DNA of 64,000 nt from Hygrocybe punicea. Its lineage: Eukaryota; Basidiomycota; Agaricomycetes; Agaricales; Hygrophoraceae. The translations under genes were made by a program, and so were the position numbers. The notes under the pieces are model-generated. The model saw only the letters and a program-made list of their open reading frames with translations, was not told the origin of the DNA and searched no databases. Shown here one piece after another: positions 34,839-45,135 of the stretch. The DNA lies in contig OY744469.1 of assembly GCA_963556145.1 (NCBI GenBank), forward strand, positions 1,240,001-1,304,000, in the 5' to 3' direction. Positions within the stretch are counted from its first letter, which is position 1. Every line of letters begins with the position of its first letter.

Positions 34839-35101
34839 TTATTTATAAACACTGAATCCACCTACGGCTGAGTCGACGAAAGCAGTAATGTTTAGAAATG
34901 CGGAAATCAATAACCCCTTTTTTTTCAAAAGGGACAAATATACCTCATTTTTACCTACGTTGGAAGATGTAGATGCCACACTGTTGAAGAAGAATTTGAC
35001 AAGCATGACAGATCAGATTCTGAATCCACTTACTTGTCGGCAGGATGGCTTAGAGCCACAGCAAGGATACTGATGATGATGAGTATGACTGAGAAACGCA
35101 T
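34839..35101 (-). CDS. Candidate small secreted protein, 69 aa
   Basis: Exon 35101-35034 starts MRFSVILIIISILAVALS, a typical signal peptide, then HPAD. A 53-bp GT-AG intron joins it to exon 34980-34839 (VASTSSNVGKNEVYLSLL, a lysine run, a hydrophobic ISAFLN stretch and GGFSVYK-stop). The 210 bp are in frame. There is no cysteine, so a disulfide-rich effector is unlikely. It lies just outside the DUF6589/RecQ unit. The main doubt is whether the second exon is real. Confidence 0.4.
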
Positions 35102-35457
35102 GATTGTAGAGGGAAGTGACAATTCAAAGTCTGAGGTTGTTTGAGAAAGAGGCCTGCTCTGTCTGGGAAAAGAGGGAAGTGGTGACCAGCACTGACGAGC
35201 AAGGGGCATAAACGTCGATCATATATAGTCGACATGTCAGGGCCATCTTAGTTTGATGTTGTCACGTCATACGAGTGGCATCAGGAAAACCTGATTTTCC
35301 TTGATTCTGTCTTACAGCTGATTCCGAGATCGACTTCCGGTTCTGCTCGACAAACGACATGCTCACCGACATCTCACAAAGTCATTGACACGCGAAACTT
35401 TCGAGAGGTTCCGGGACGCCCTCGGAGCGGGAGAACGTTGAGTGGGAGTGACGAATA

Positions 35458-35528
35458 GCCTCGTGACCAGGCTCTCTTCTAAACCGGTAAACCTCGATAG
35501 AGAGCCTGGGAGATCTGAGCTTGAATTA
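35458..35528. repeat. Left inverted repeat of the DUF6589/RecQ unit
   Basis: Contains GTGACC, CTCTC, TAAACCGG, CTCGATAGAGAG and AGATCTGAGCTTGAATT (35511-35527). The last 17-mer is found exactly, inverted, at 40882-40898, and the other words recur in the mirrored order. It lies about 130 bp upstream of the DUF6589 start. Confidence 0.75.
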
Positions 35529-35661
35529 CCATGTAATCCACACCTACCACATTAGGTCAGACTCAAAAAGGAAATTCATCACGTGTGGCGAAAATATCAT
35601 AGGTGTCGATTATGATCGAATATCCTTCACATCGAAATAATACATCTTTTTATCCTGTACC

Positions 35662-38600
35662 ATGAAACGTCCCCATGCAAATGACCCCTTCATCTGTGTT
35701 GATCCAAACGTGCCTAAGAAGAAACGGGACAAGACAAGACACAAAGCCATCGAACTGGGACAAAAATTGGACTTTGGAACAGCTAACGCGAACACACCCG
35801 GGCCAAGTTCTGCAGGGCAAACTCAAGAATCCTCGCAGCCTGGAATGTTTCTGATGAGTCCCTGGACACCTGCTCCGGTCTTCCGAGCCTGGAATCCGTC
35901 AAGTCAAGGGTTCCTTGGAGAGAACTCAAGGCCTGGGCTAACCACTCACCCGAGTCCGTCGTCAGTGCAATCGTCAATCCTGGAGACACCAAGGGACTCT
36001 CTAGACGACTATTCACTATACACAATGCCTGAAGATTTCCTGGGTATGTCCCCAATCCGAAAGGACGACGAACCCGGCCCCTTGCTTCTGGAGTTGTCTT
36101 CGAGCACAAAAGAAAATCAGCCGACATTACTAGCGTCCGGAATGCGTACATACAAGACAATCCGAAGTGCTGCTTTACCACGAAACTCTTGGAAGGAATG
36201 CAAGCAGGGAATCTTGACGATGCTTGATAGCGCTCACCGGACACCTCTGGATTTCCTTCTAGATCTACTTGACCCGGAACAAGACATATATGAAAGCTAT
36301 CGGCTGCAATGGTTCTCTCGGAGCTCTGCAAAGACTACACTTCTTCTCAATAGGATCTTTGCGCACCCAAAAGGCCATGACTGGATCTTGAACTGGATGC
36401 GCCCTCATGCCGTCGACTCAATCTGCTCCATCATTTATGCCGAAATGGACCAAGTTGCGAAGGAGCTCTCCCTGACAGGTGTGAAGAATGTCACTCCGGA
36501 GCTGATTCTAGACTGGAAACTCGACACAACTCTTGGGCCAGCAATCCTATTATGTCCAACACTACAGCGCGTTCTACAAGCTGCTGCTCAGACGGAAGAA
36601 GCAAAATCAAAGAACAAAATCAAAGACCCGGAAACTGTGAGTCTCAATTGATTTATCATGATATCCCCTTTCGTCGCTCAAACACGCCAGGTCTGCAATA
36701 TCATTGTTGCTCAGCTAGCCTACCAACGCTCAAATAGATCCATCAAGTTTCAAGCTGTCTTCGGCCTCTTCCTCTGGAGTACAGGATCCTCAAAGAAAAC
36801 GATCGACGCCCTGTTCCGCTGCGGTTTGACCATATCTTATGACAGTATCAGGACCCTTCTATCACACCTCAGCCAGCGATGCATCTCTTTTGCGAAGCAA
36901 GCTGCCACCATTCCGCATATGTTCTGTTACGATAATATCAACATCAGCACCTCAAACTTTGTTGAACAACGCGGATCGTTAACGCCTGCCAAGGTCAGAT
37001 CCGGAACCTTTGGGATTCTCTATACGCTTCGGAATGCCAGACCCGAGGACCTGGTACTTGCGCCCATCATTGGTCGTTACAAAACCTTCAAGGGGTTGTC
37101 AAATATGGACCTCCATCTCAGTTTGGAGCAAATCAAGACCCTCGATCATCAGTTTTCTGTCATTATCACCCAGATTCTCTGCCGGTACTGCAAGTCGTTT
37201 GAAAAGTATGCAGGTGACCCAAATCTTCAGCCCATTCCTCGACGACCGATGCCTCCTGGAGAAAAAACAAACCAATACCCGCTTCGTACAACAACTATTG
37301 ATGAGTCGTCGATAGCGGGAAATCTTGCAGTCCACGATGACGCTTACCAAGTGCAGCTTAGCCTGGATACGAAGACACTCAGTCAAAACGCGATTCCGAG
37401 TGTGAATGACCAATCAACAAATGCTCGTATCCGTGGAGGGCAAGTCTCGCGAATCAATGACATCAATCCCTGGTCCCGGCGGGACATCTTTCAGCTTGCG
37501 TTTGGTCTTTTTCACCTTTGCTTAAACTTGGCGTGGGCACTCCTGCATGTCCACCGTGGTTCGCTTCACCAAACTGGAAGTCTAACATACTTTTTTGCTC
37601 TCATGGAGAAGGCACGGCTTGGTGGCAAGCATCCGGACTACCACACATTACTGGCTGCTCTGACACAGATTCTCCATGGAACGATCCTCAATGGCTGGCG
37701 AGAAGAACTTGGTGACTTCGACAACTTCGCAAAAACGAACCCAAGTGCACAAGATCTTCTGCGTCGCGCACAGAATGTCTTAACGAAGTGTTCTACACCA
37801 ATGGAAACCTGGCGAAAAGGTGCAAAAGCCAAAGACCCACTCAAACCCCCCTACCCGAATGCACCAGATCCTCTCAAGGACCTTGCCCACCAAAACATTC
37901 TCTTGCTCTCTCGAGACCTTCTCTACGTCATGGAACTCACACAGGCAATCTCTCAGGGCGACTTTGGTCGGGTCGAGGATCTTCTTCCCTCACTGGCGAA
38001 GATCTTTCGTGGCGCAGGCTCGAATAATTACTGTACTGAGATCTTACACTTTCTAGCTCGTCTCAAGTACATTTGGACACCAAAATTCGCGTGAGCTCAT
38101 ATTAAATTAAATTAAATTTGCGCTGATTATTATCAGTGACATTATGCGAGACAACATGCTTGTGAACGTCTCAGGACTGCCCCGACACTTCATGGCAGTC
38201 GATCTTAACATCGAACACTTAATTGGTTACCTCAAGGTGCGTCAGCAGTGTTCTTACACACTGGAGTTTGGTGAAGGGTGTTGCACAGCTTTTTTTCGTC
38301 GCAAAAGGTGTTCGCGCAAACTGGGACAGGTTGGGTGACATTTCCAGCACTGTCCTTCAGCTCCAGCACGTCAAGAAACAAGTAACATCAGCGCTCGGTG
38401 GAGTGTATGAAGGAAAAACACATACAACCCCCGACACTTCGCTTCTCGTTTGGAGAGTCGCTAACAAGGTTCATGAACTTGGCCTCGACAACTACCAATC
38501 AGGACGAAACGGGAATGAACAACAGAAGGTTGTGCCCGATCTCATTGAGTCAGGGGAACGAAAACTCGTGTCGTCAAGCCTGGCAACATTCAACAAGAAA

Positions 38601-38702
38601 CTTGTGTGCATGATGGAAGGGAACTTAGATGAGGCTGCAGCATTGACAGAGGATGATGAATTACCAGCGGTAGCTATGAGTTTGGACACGGATGATATGT
38701 AA
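35662..38702 (+). CDS. DUF6589-family protein, 962 aa
   Basis: Exons 35662-36636, 36691-38090, 38137-38236 and 38289-38702 total 2889 bp in consistent phase. The N-terminal third is basic, then S/P-rich (disordered). The conserved part starts with NIIVAQLAYQRSN and VFGLFLWSTGSSKKTIDALF, then HMFCYDNINIST, FVEQRGSLTPAKVRSGTFGI, AIPSVNDQSTNARIRGGQV, FQLAFGLFHLCLNLAWALLH, HRGSLHQTGSLTYFFALMEK, GDFGRVEDLLPSLAKIF, NNYCTEILHFLARLKYIW, NMLVNVSGLPRHFMAVDLN and THTTPDTSLLVWRVANK. These blocks match what I know of the basidiomycete DUF6589 family, which has no assigned function. The spaced D residues (YDN, NDQ) recall an RNase H-like transposase core; this is inference. Its TAA touches the stop of the helicase gene. 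Confidence 0.85.
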
Positions 38703-40787
38703 TTATGAATCAAACAAGTGAATTTCACCCACTACCTGTGCACCCCATTCACTAGCCCAGTCTTCACGGGCATCCAACAACGTCCTGAGGTCATCAATTG
38801 TACGGAGCTTTGTCTTGAGTGTTTTTGAGATCAATTCTATTTCGGCATCAGTAAGTATCCACGAGATCTGACGGACAGCTCGATATTGATCAGCATGGTG
38901 TGAACGTGAACGCCATGCGTATAAAAGTGCCTTCAGCGGTTCGCGCTCTTTCACTGGCCGATATTTCGGTCTTGTGGTGGATGCGTGGAAGACTTGCTCG
39001 ACGAACGTGAAGTTCTGTGCCATTAAAAATGTTCCTGGGAAGAATTGAGTGAGATCGAAGCCGGTGTCAGAGTGGTTATGGCAACAAAAGCGATTCGTAG
39101 ATAACATCGCTGTGGATAAGCAATATGAGCTTGTCAACAGTGAACCTGGTCAGCACATACCTGTAGTTGTCTTATCACCGAGGTAACTTGCAAAGAATGC
39201 ACGTATGCAGTTCCCCGACTGGATACATTGGTACATCGCCGCTCCAGTCCGTTCTGGTTTTTTTGACAGCTTGGTGATCGCTTGTAGGGGTTGATCTGGG
39301 TCGCTAAGGTCCACTGACAACTTTGACAGGTCTGCCGTCAAGGCCCATGGTTCGTACATAATGAGGAAAAGGGCACTGATTGATGAGGTACGTCCGCCGC
39401 GTCCACCCCTCTGTAGAAGGTTCGGGATGTCTCTGCAGACTCCGTATTGAATGACGCATGCAATATCTGGTACGTCAAGACCCTGAGAACAAGAAACGTG
39501 AGTGAAAACACTTTGAGAAATGAACACTTACCGTTGAAGCACCTGACGTTGCGCACAGTATCCTCGTTGTCCCACCAGGCGCGGCAAAGTCGTTGAAGGT
39601 CTGTTCTAGGTATTCGTCTGACATAGTACTGTGGTAGTGTTTGGCAATGCGCTTGTGACGCATGGATTCAGGGCAGAGATTGTTGAGAAATTTGGTGGCA
39701 TTGGCAGCCTCTTGGCGGTCGTCGTGGAAGATGAGGGTTTTGGGGATTAAATTAATTTCGAACGGTTGATTTTGGGTATCAGGAATCAAGAACTGGAGGT
39801 TACGAAAGTTGCTGAGTGATCCGGTGATAGTGTGCGTCGCGTAGGTGATGTTCGGGCGGTTTGACGTGAGAGTGATGGCGACGAAACTTGATGGGAACAA
39901 CAATTTATCTGCAACGCACTTGATGATGTGGCTGGGAAATGTTCTGGAGAGTGCTTGAAATGGAGTGTCTTTGGCGAGAACCAAGCGAAGTTGGCCCAGT
40001 GATCCCCAAGCCGGGCGGAAAGCCGGAAGGCCATACAGGGAGATTCCGGCAGTGTAGATCGTGTGTGCCTCGTCCACATGAACTCGCTTGACAAGTTTGG
40101 CGAAATGCTGATTCCGTAGTGCTTGCGCAAGGCGAGGAAAGTGGCCTTCGAAGCTTTGTAGTTGCTCTGGTTGTATGACGAGGATTGTGTATTGCCCAGC
40201 TTGTACAGCCTGAAAATGAGTCAGAGACGTGATAGAAACACGAGAAATGAACTCTCCTGCCAAAATTCGGGCGCGTTTGTCATGTCCTCGTTAATTGAAG
40301 CCGCAGTCAGTCCATATGCTTGAAATTCCGCAACCTGAGGCAACCATCCTTCAATAAGGTCAAAACTTGATGGAATACTTACCTGCAGGAGCTGTAACCT
40401 CTTCAGGGGAGAAACTACCAAGGAAACCGAGCCGGGGTCGAGAAGAGCTGGAAGAACCATGCAGAGAGTCTTTCCCGAACCAGTTCCAGCATTAATCAAA
40501 GAATCCTGACCGGCCAAGAGCGCCAGAGTAGCTTTTAGTTGGAAAACGCGAGGCAATTTGGTGCCCTTTGATGCAGCATAGAGCAAGAGAGACAACTTGT
40601 AGGCTGTTTCCGTGTCGGAAGCACTCAGATCTGCAAAGAAGTCTTGCCCGGGCAATTTGTCGGATGGAAGTTCCTGATATTTTGCTGTCAAGTTGTTGCC
40701 AGACAAGTTCCTAATTGTTTCGAGGTCGATTTTGAGCAGCGGAGAGTCCATGTCAGTCGTTGTAGCAATAGTCGATCGAAAGGGCAA
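38703..40787 (-). CDS. RecQ-like DEAH-box DNA helicase, 629 aa
   Basis: Exons 40787-40383, 40334-40257, 40209-39532, 39482-39161 and 39109-38703 total 1890 bp with matching phases. Seen: a Q-like region, Walker A NAGTGSGKTL, motif Ia VVSPLKRLQLLQ, motif II HVDEAHTIYTAG (DEAH box), LIFHDDRQEA, YHSTMSDEYLEQTFNDF, GLDVPDIACVIQYG and motif VI QRGGRGGR, followed by a C-terminal part without a clear RQC zinc domain. RecQ helicases unwind DNA 3' to 5' using ATP. One flaw is visible: the donor of intron 2 reads GAGAGTT at 40256-40250 where GTGAGTT is expected, so splicing may fail. It is tail to tail with the DUF6589 gene. Confidence 0.85.
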
Positions 40788-40880
40788 CTGCAGGTAAAGG
40801 CCTGATAAGATAACAATAAGAGAAACGTGATAAATTTCCTTATTTAGTCTACCCTAATATAGAAACTCCCGGGAACAACT

Positions 40881-40955
40881 AAATTCAAGCTCAGATCTTC
40901 AGGTCTCTCTAGCGAGATATCCCGTTTAGGGCTCGCCGAGAGAACGGTCACAGGT
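40881..40955. repeat. Right inverted repeat of the DUF6589/RecQ unit
   Basis: Mirror of 35458-35528: AATTCAAGCTCAGATCT (40882-40898), CTCTCTAGCGAG, CCCGTTTAGG, GAGAACGGTCAC. It lies about 95 bp upstream of the helicase start. Confidence 0.75.
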
Positions 40956-41013
40956 CTAAGTGACGAAAGGGACTGCAATGATACTCCTTTCTGTTTCAAA
41001 GTGGATCTAAGAT

Positions 41014-43905
41014 ACGACATTCCATATGACGTGACAAATGCACTTTTATTATTTGCGCGATTGAGGCTGTGCGGCCGCGCGAATTGGGTTTCACAACTTC
41101 CTTTTTTAGCAATGCTGCTATATTTACTTGCAGTTTGGGGAGATTACAAGGTTCATTTTATATTCTACCTGCATACTTAGATACTTTTAGTCAACTATTA
41201 ACTACATTTCAGTAAGGAGCAGTCTCACTCTCAGCACAAGAGAGAAATCAACGACCTGCCTTTTTTGGTTGCGAGGCTCATGTGATATCCAATTTGATTT
41301 GCTGCCATCGTGATGGCCACCCAACGATCAGATCATGCGATCAAATCTCTCCATCACGAAGCTTGCCCAAAATGAGAAAACTAAACAAGGCAGCCACTGA
41401 GTTCTCCTTCTCACTGAGGCTCCTTTATGCTCTACAAGCCTTGCTGAAATGTAGTTAATAGTTGACTAAAAGTATCTAAGTATGCAGGTAGAATATAAAA
41501 TGAACCTTGTAATCTCCCCAAACTGCAAGTAAATATAACAGCATTGCTAAAAAAGGAAGTTGTGAAACCCAATTCGCGCGGCCGCGCAGCCTCAATCGCA
41601 CCTAACCTTCCCACACTACAAGTCAAATGATACTAGGCGACAGCTGTTGCCGTCTAGTATAGTTTGACTTGATTGCCTTATTTCTCTACTCCAGCAATAT
41701 CCCCAGCAATACCGGGAACAATGTTACTACTAGTTGTAGATTAGATAATGATATCTGTCCAAAACGGGGATCAGGTTCGCTTTCCGCCGCTGCCCCGGAT
41801 CTTTCCACCGCTGTCAGGGACCCTCGAGCTCACTGTCAGCAACAGCAAGCTCGACTTACTCACTCTCCCCCCATCTTTTCAAGCTGATTTTTTTGTATAT
41901 AATATATTTATTCTTGTACTTACTATAGATAGACTAATATACATGATAATACAGCAAATAAAAGAGAAATAAAAGAAACAAAAAATAAGGATACATGGGG
42001 TGCTACCATTGAACCGGTGGGTACTCACCTTCGCAGGGGCGCTGGATGGGGTCTGAAATTGGTGGCAAAGGGCACTAGAGGGCTGGGACGGATGATGGGG
42101 GGTGGGGAAGATTGTATGGAGTGGGGGGTGGCAATGCATGGTGGGGAAAGGGCCTGGAAGTGAGGCAGATGAGTGAAATGGAAAGGGGATGGATGGGGGA
42201 GGGCTCCCGGCCCCGAAAAAACAGCGGGAAGGGGTAAGTACATGGGGAAAAAGCAGGAGGGGGATGGGTACAAACTTGTACCATTAGGGGCCCCCCGCAG
42301 CCCTCCCAATATCCCACCTTCAATGAAGCAAGTGTGGACATCATCTCAGATGGCCCCATCATCCATTCCATGGGTTTCACCATCCCAATCGGTCCCGTCA
42401 TCGAGTTGCACGAGGGTGGCGACTAGGGCGGTTGCGATGGCGATATCTCAACGACACCGCCGCTGTTAACCACACCATCACTGGTGGCAACCCTCCATGT
42501 TGCCTTTGTCGTGTTCGTTGCTGTGCGCCAAGCCCGCCGCCGCTGGTTTCGACGTTCGAGACCGTTGGTTGAAAAAGTCGGGCGCGCTCCTGCGCGGCTT
42601 TGAGGATGTCCGGGGTGGTGGTCTCTGCGCCAATCGTCGCCGTTGTTGTCCTCCTCCTCGTTTCCGTCATCGTTGAGGGGGTGGGTAGTGGGAGCATGGC
42701 AGGAGGCGAGTTTGGAGGCAGGCATGTGGTAGTAAAAGGTAAGTGAACAGTCACATGCCTTTTAGGCTTTTACCACCACCATCTCCCATTCCGCTGCGCT
42801 CCCACTCCCCACCGCCTCAACAACAACAGAAACAAGGACGACGAGGACGACAGCGATGATTGGCACCAAGGCCGCCCCCCTGTATGCCCTCAAAACCAAG
42901 TAGGAGCGCCCCCGCTGTTTTCAACCAACGGCCTCGAACTTCAAAACTAGCCGCGACGGATCGGGCGCACAGCAACGAATGCAATGGAGGCAACGTGGTG
43001 GGTTGCCCACGGCAGTGGCGTCATCAACGGCATCATCATCGTTGAGGTATCATTGCTGGAACTGCCGCCATCACCACCCTCGTGCAACTCGATGACGGGA
43101 CAGATTGGGACGGCGAAACCAATGACGGGGCCGCTGGGGACATCAAAGATGATGTCCCCCATGTTTTTATTAATGGTGGAATACAGGGAGGGCCATGGGT
43201 GGCCCAATGGCGCAGGTGAGTACCCGCCCATTCCTGCTCTTTCCCCCATTTACTGACCCCTCCCTGCTCCTCGTTTGGGGCCAGGAACCCTCCCCCACCC
43301 CTCTCCTTACTCCGGTCACCACCCATCTCGTTTACCGGCCGCTTCCCCACCACCCACTTCCACCACCCCAGGCTGGCCATCCTCCCCCGCTCCCCATGTC
43401 CTTCCCGCCCCTCCGGCGCCCTTACCCATCACCAGTGGACCCGATGCGACACCTCTGTGAAGGTGAGTACCCACCGGTTCAATGGTAGCACTCCATGTAT
43501 CCTTATTTTTTGTTTCTTTTATTTCTCTTTTATTTGCTGTATTATCATGTATATTAGTCTATCTATAGTAAGTACAAGAATAAATATATTATATACAAAA
43601 AAATCAGCTTGAAAAGATGGGGGGAGTGAGTAAGTCGAGCTCGCTGTTGCTGACAGTGAGCTCGAGGGTCCCTGACAGCGGCGGAAAGCGAACCTGATCC
43701 CCATTTTGGACAGATATAATTATCTAATCTACAACTAGTAGTAACATTGTTCCCAGTATTGCTGGGGATATTGCTGGAGTAGAGAAATAAGGCAATCAAG
43801 TCAAACTATACTAGACGGCAACAGCCGTCGCCTTATAGTGTGGGAAGGTTAGGTGCTCAATCACGCAAATAATAATAGTGCATTTGTCACGTCATACGTC
43901 ATAGT
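41014..43905. mobile_element. Hairpin element X, copy 1, interrupted by a foldback element
   Basis: The left arm (about 41027-41213) starts TATGACGTGACAAATGCAC and runs through TTTTATTATTTGCGCGATTG and CAACTATTAACTACATTTCAG. The right arm (41441-41606) is its reverse complement, and the arm's outer end (CAATCACGCAAATAATAATAG, GTGCATTTGTCACGTCATA) resumes at about 43858 after a 2.25-kb insertion. No coding sequence. Confidence 0.75.
41607..43857. mobile_element. 2.25-kb foldback element, nearly all inverted repeat
   Basis: The ends read CCTAACCTTCCCACACTA and its complement. The outer 430 bp of each arm are close copies; further in the arms are still recognisable homologues (for example GTCCCGTCATCGAGTTGCAC at 42395 and, inverted, near 43085), leaving only about 280 bp of centre. 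Target copies TCAATCGC and TCAATCAC flank it, suggesting an 8-bp duplication with one change. Both arms carry diverged copies of a possible gene fragment (GPVIELHEGG). It has landed in the right arm of element X copy 1. Confidence 0.75.
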
Positions 43906-44920
43906 TCCACGTGCACTTTTATTATTTGCACGATAGAGGCTGCGTGATCGCGCAAATTGGAACTGCGCGGTTTCACAAGGTACACGGACTTTCTTTTTTG
44001 GCATTAGGCTGTTATATTTACTTGCTTCTGTGGGGAGGCTACTACATTAATTTATCTTCTACCTGTATACTTAGAGTGTTTTAGTTAACTATTATTAGCT
44101 ATATTTCAGCAAGCTTTGTGGAATATGAAGCAGACTCTGACTCCGATAGAGAAAGCAACTGTTTTGGTTGCAACGCTCATGTGATATCAAATTTGATATG
44201 ATTTGTCATCATGATGACCTGGCCAATGATTGGGACCAGCAATGCCACTACCAAAATTGTCCAGTGGCTGTACACCGAAATCAATCATGAAAACACCACC
44301 AGCTTTTAGCTGGAATTGTAGAGAGAATTTGTAGATATAACCAATGTATACAAATTGTATGGAACAGAATTGTTTTAAACCCTCCCAACCTTTTGCTATG
44401 AGGAATTTTGTAAGGTCTCCAGTTTTCATTAGAATTGCACTTTTCAGGTGAATCTGTTACCTAGAAAATTCCAGAATATCATATGTTAAGCTAAGCATGC
44501 TTTAAATCATGTCCATATTTTTTTTTGAATTTTTATTACTGTGCATTGCTTGCAATAAATCAATTTACAATAATGTGTTTTTGTGTCACAGACTGTATAT
44601 TTGGCACATTCCCCTGATACACAAGACTAAGGACACTAACAAAAAATCTGTTCTGAACAATTTTTGCATCTTGTGTCTATCTACAAGTTCTTCTCTTACT
44701 TCCAACTGAAATGTGAGCTTGCTGAAGAGTGATGAGCTATTTTATCTTCAGGTCAGATGCCAGACACATTCGGCAGTGGCGTTGCCAGTCCCCACAATGA
44801 TCAGATTGTGCACTCAAATCTCTACAGCACGCAAATGGGAAATCCAAAAATAGCAGTTGTGCAGTTCTCCTTCTATCGCGCAAATAATAAAAGTGCATGT
44901 GGAATGTCATAGGCATGTGG
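43905..44920. mobile_element. Hairpin element X, copy 2
   Basis: The left arm begins near GTGCACTTTTATTATTTGC (43911) and resembles 41040-41220 in direct orientation, diverged. The right end (about 44874-44900, ATCGCGCAAATAATAAAAGTG) is inverted. Its inner part (44170-44240 and 44790-44870) matches the loop of copy 1, such as GCTCATGTGATATC. No gene is supported. Confidence 0.6.
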
Positions 44921-45135
44921 TTCATCTTCAAACTACATGCCCAAACAGGAAAACCCTTTGATCCATGCTGAGGATGTTATATTTGGACAGCGATGACATA
45001 ACTACCGTTGCCCTCCAGGGTCATGGTCTATTTTGACTGGAGATTTCCTTTCTTGATTTAATAATGTATAAATCTTGACATGGGCCTGGGGTCTTGGGAC
45101 TGCATGATGTTTATTTGTGACAGAGGTTTCTGCAT

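Larger units (their letters stand above)
35458..40955. mobile_element. Candidate two-gene mobile unit: DUF6589 and RecQ-like helicase
   Basis: Two convergent genes fill the interval between imperfect inverted repeats of about 70 bp. Both frames are complete or nearly so, while most neighbouring genes are broken. No target-site duplication could be fixed, so the true ends may lie further out. An alternative reading is that the repeats are shared promoters of two co-regulated genes. Confidence 0.55.

Noticed and set aside
34888..35073. 61-codon plus frame MFRNAEINN...
   Set aside because: It lies opposite the spliced small secreted protein candidate, which has a signal peptide and a consistent intron; this frame shows nothing.
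38703..40787. Telomere-linked RecQ helicase, implying a subtelomere
   Set aside because: No telomeric TTAGGG-type repeats occur in the window, and the gene is paired with DUF6589 between inverted repeats, so a subtelomeric label is not supported.
42010..42800. Proline-rich frames on both strands of the foldback element
   Set aside because: Overlapping frames on both strands in GC-rich inverted arms; only the short GPVIELHEGG-type fragment recurs, so no gene is called.
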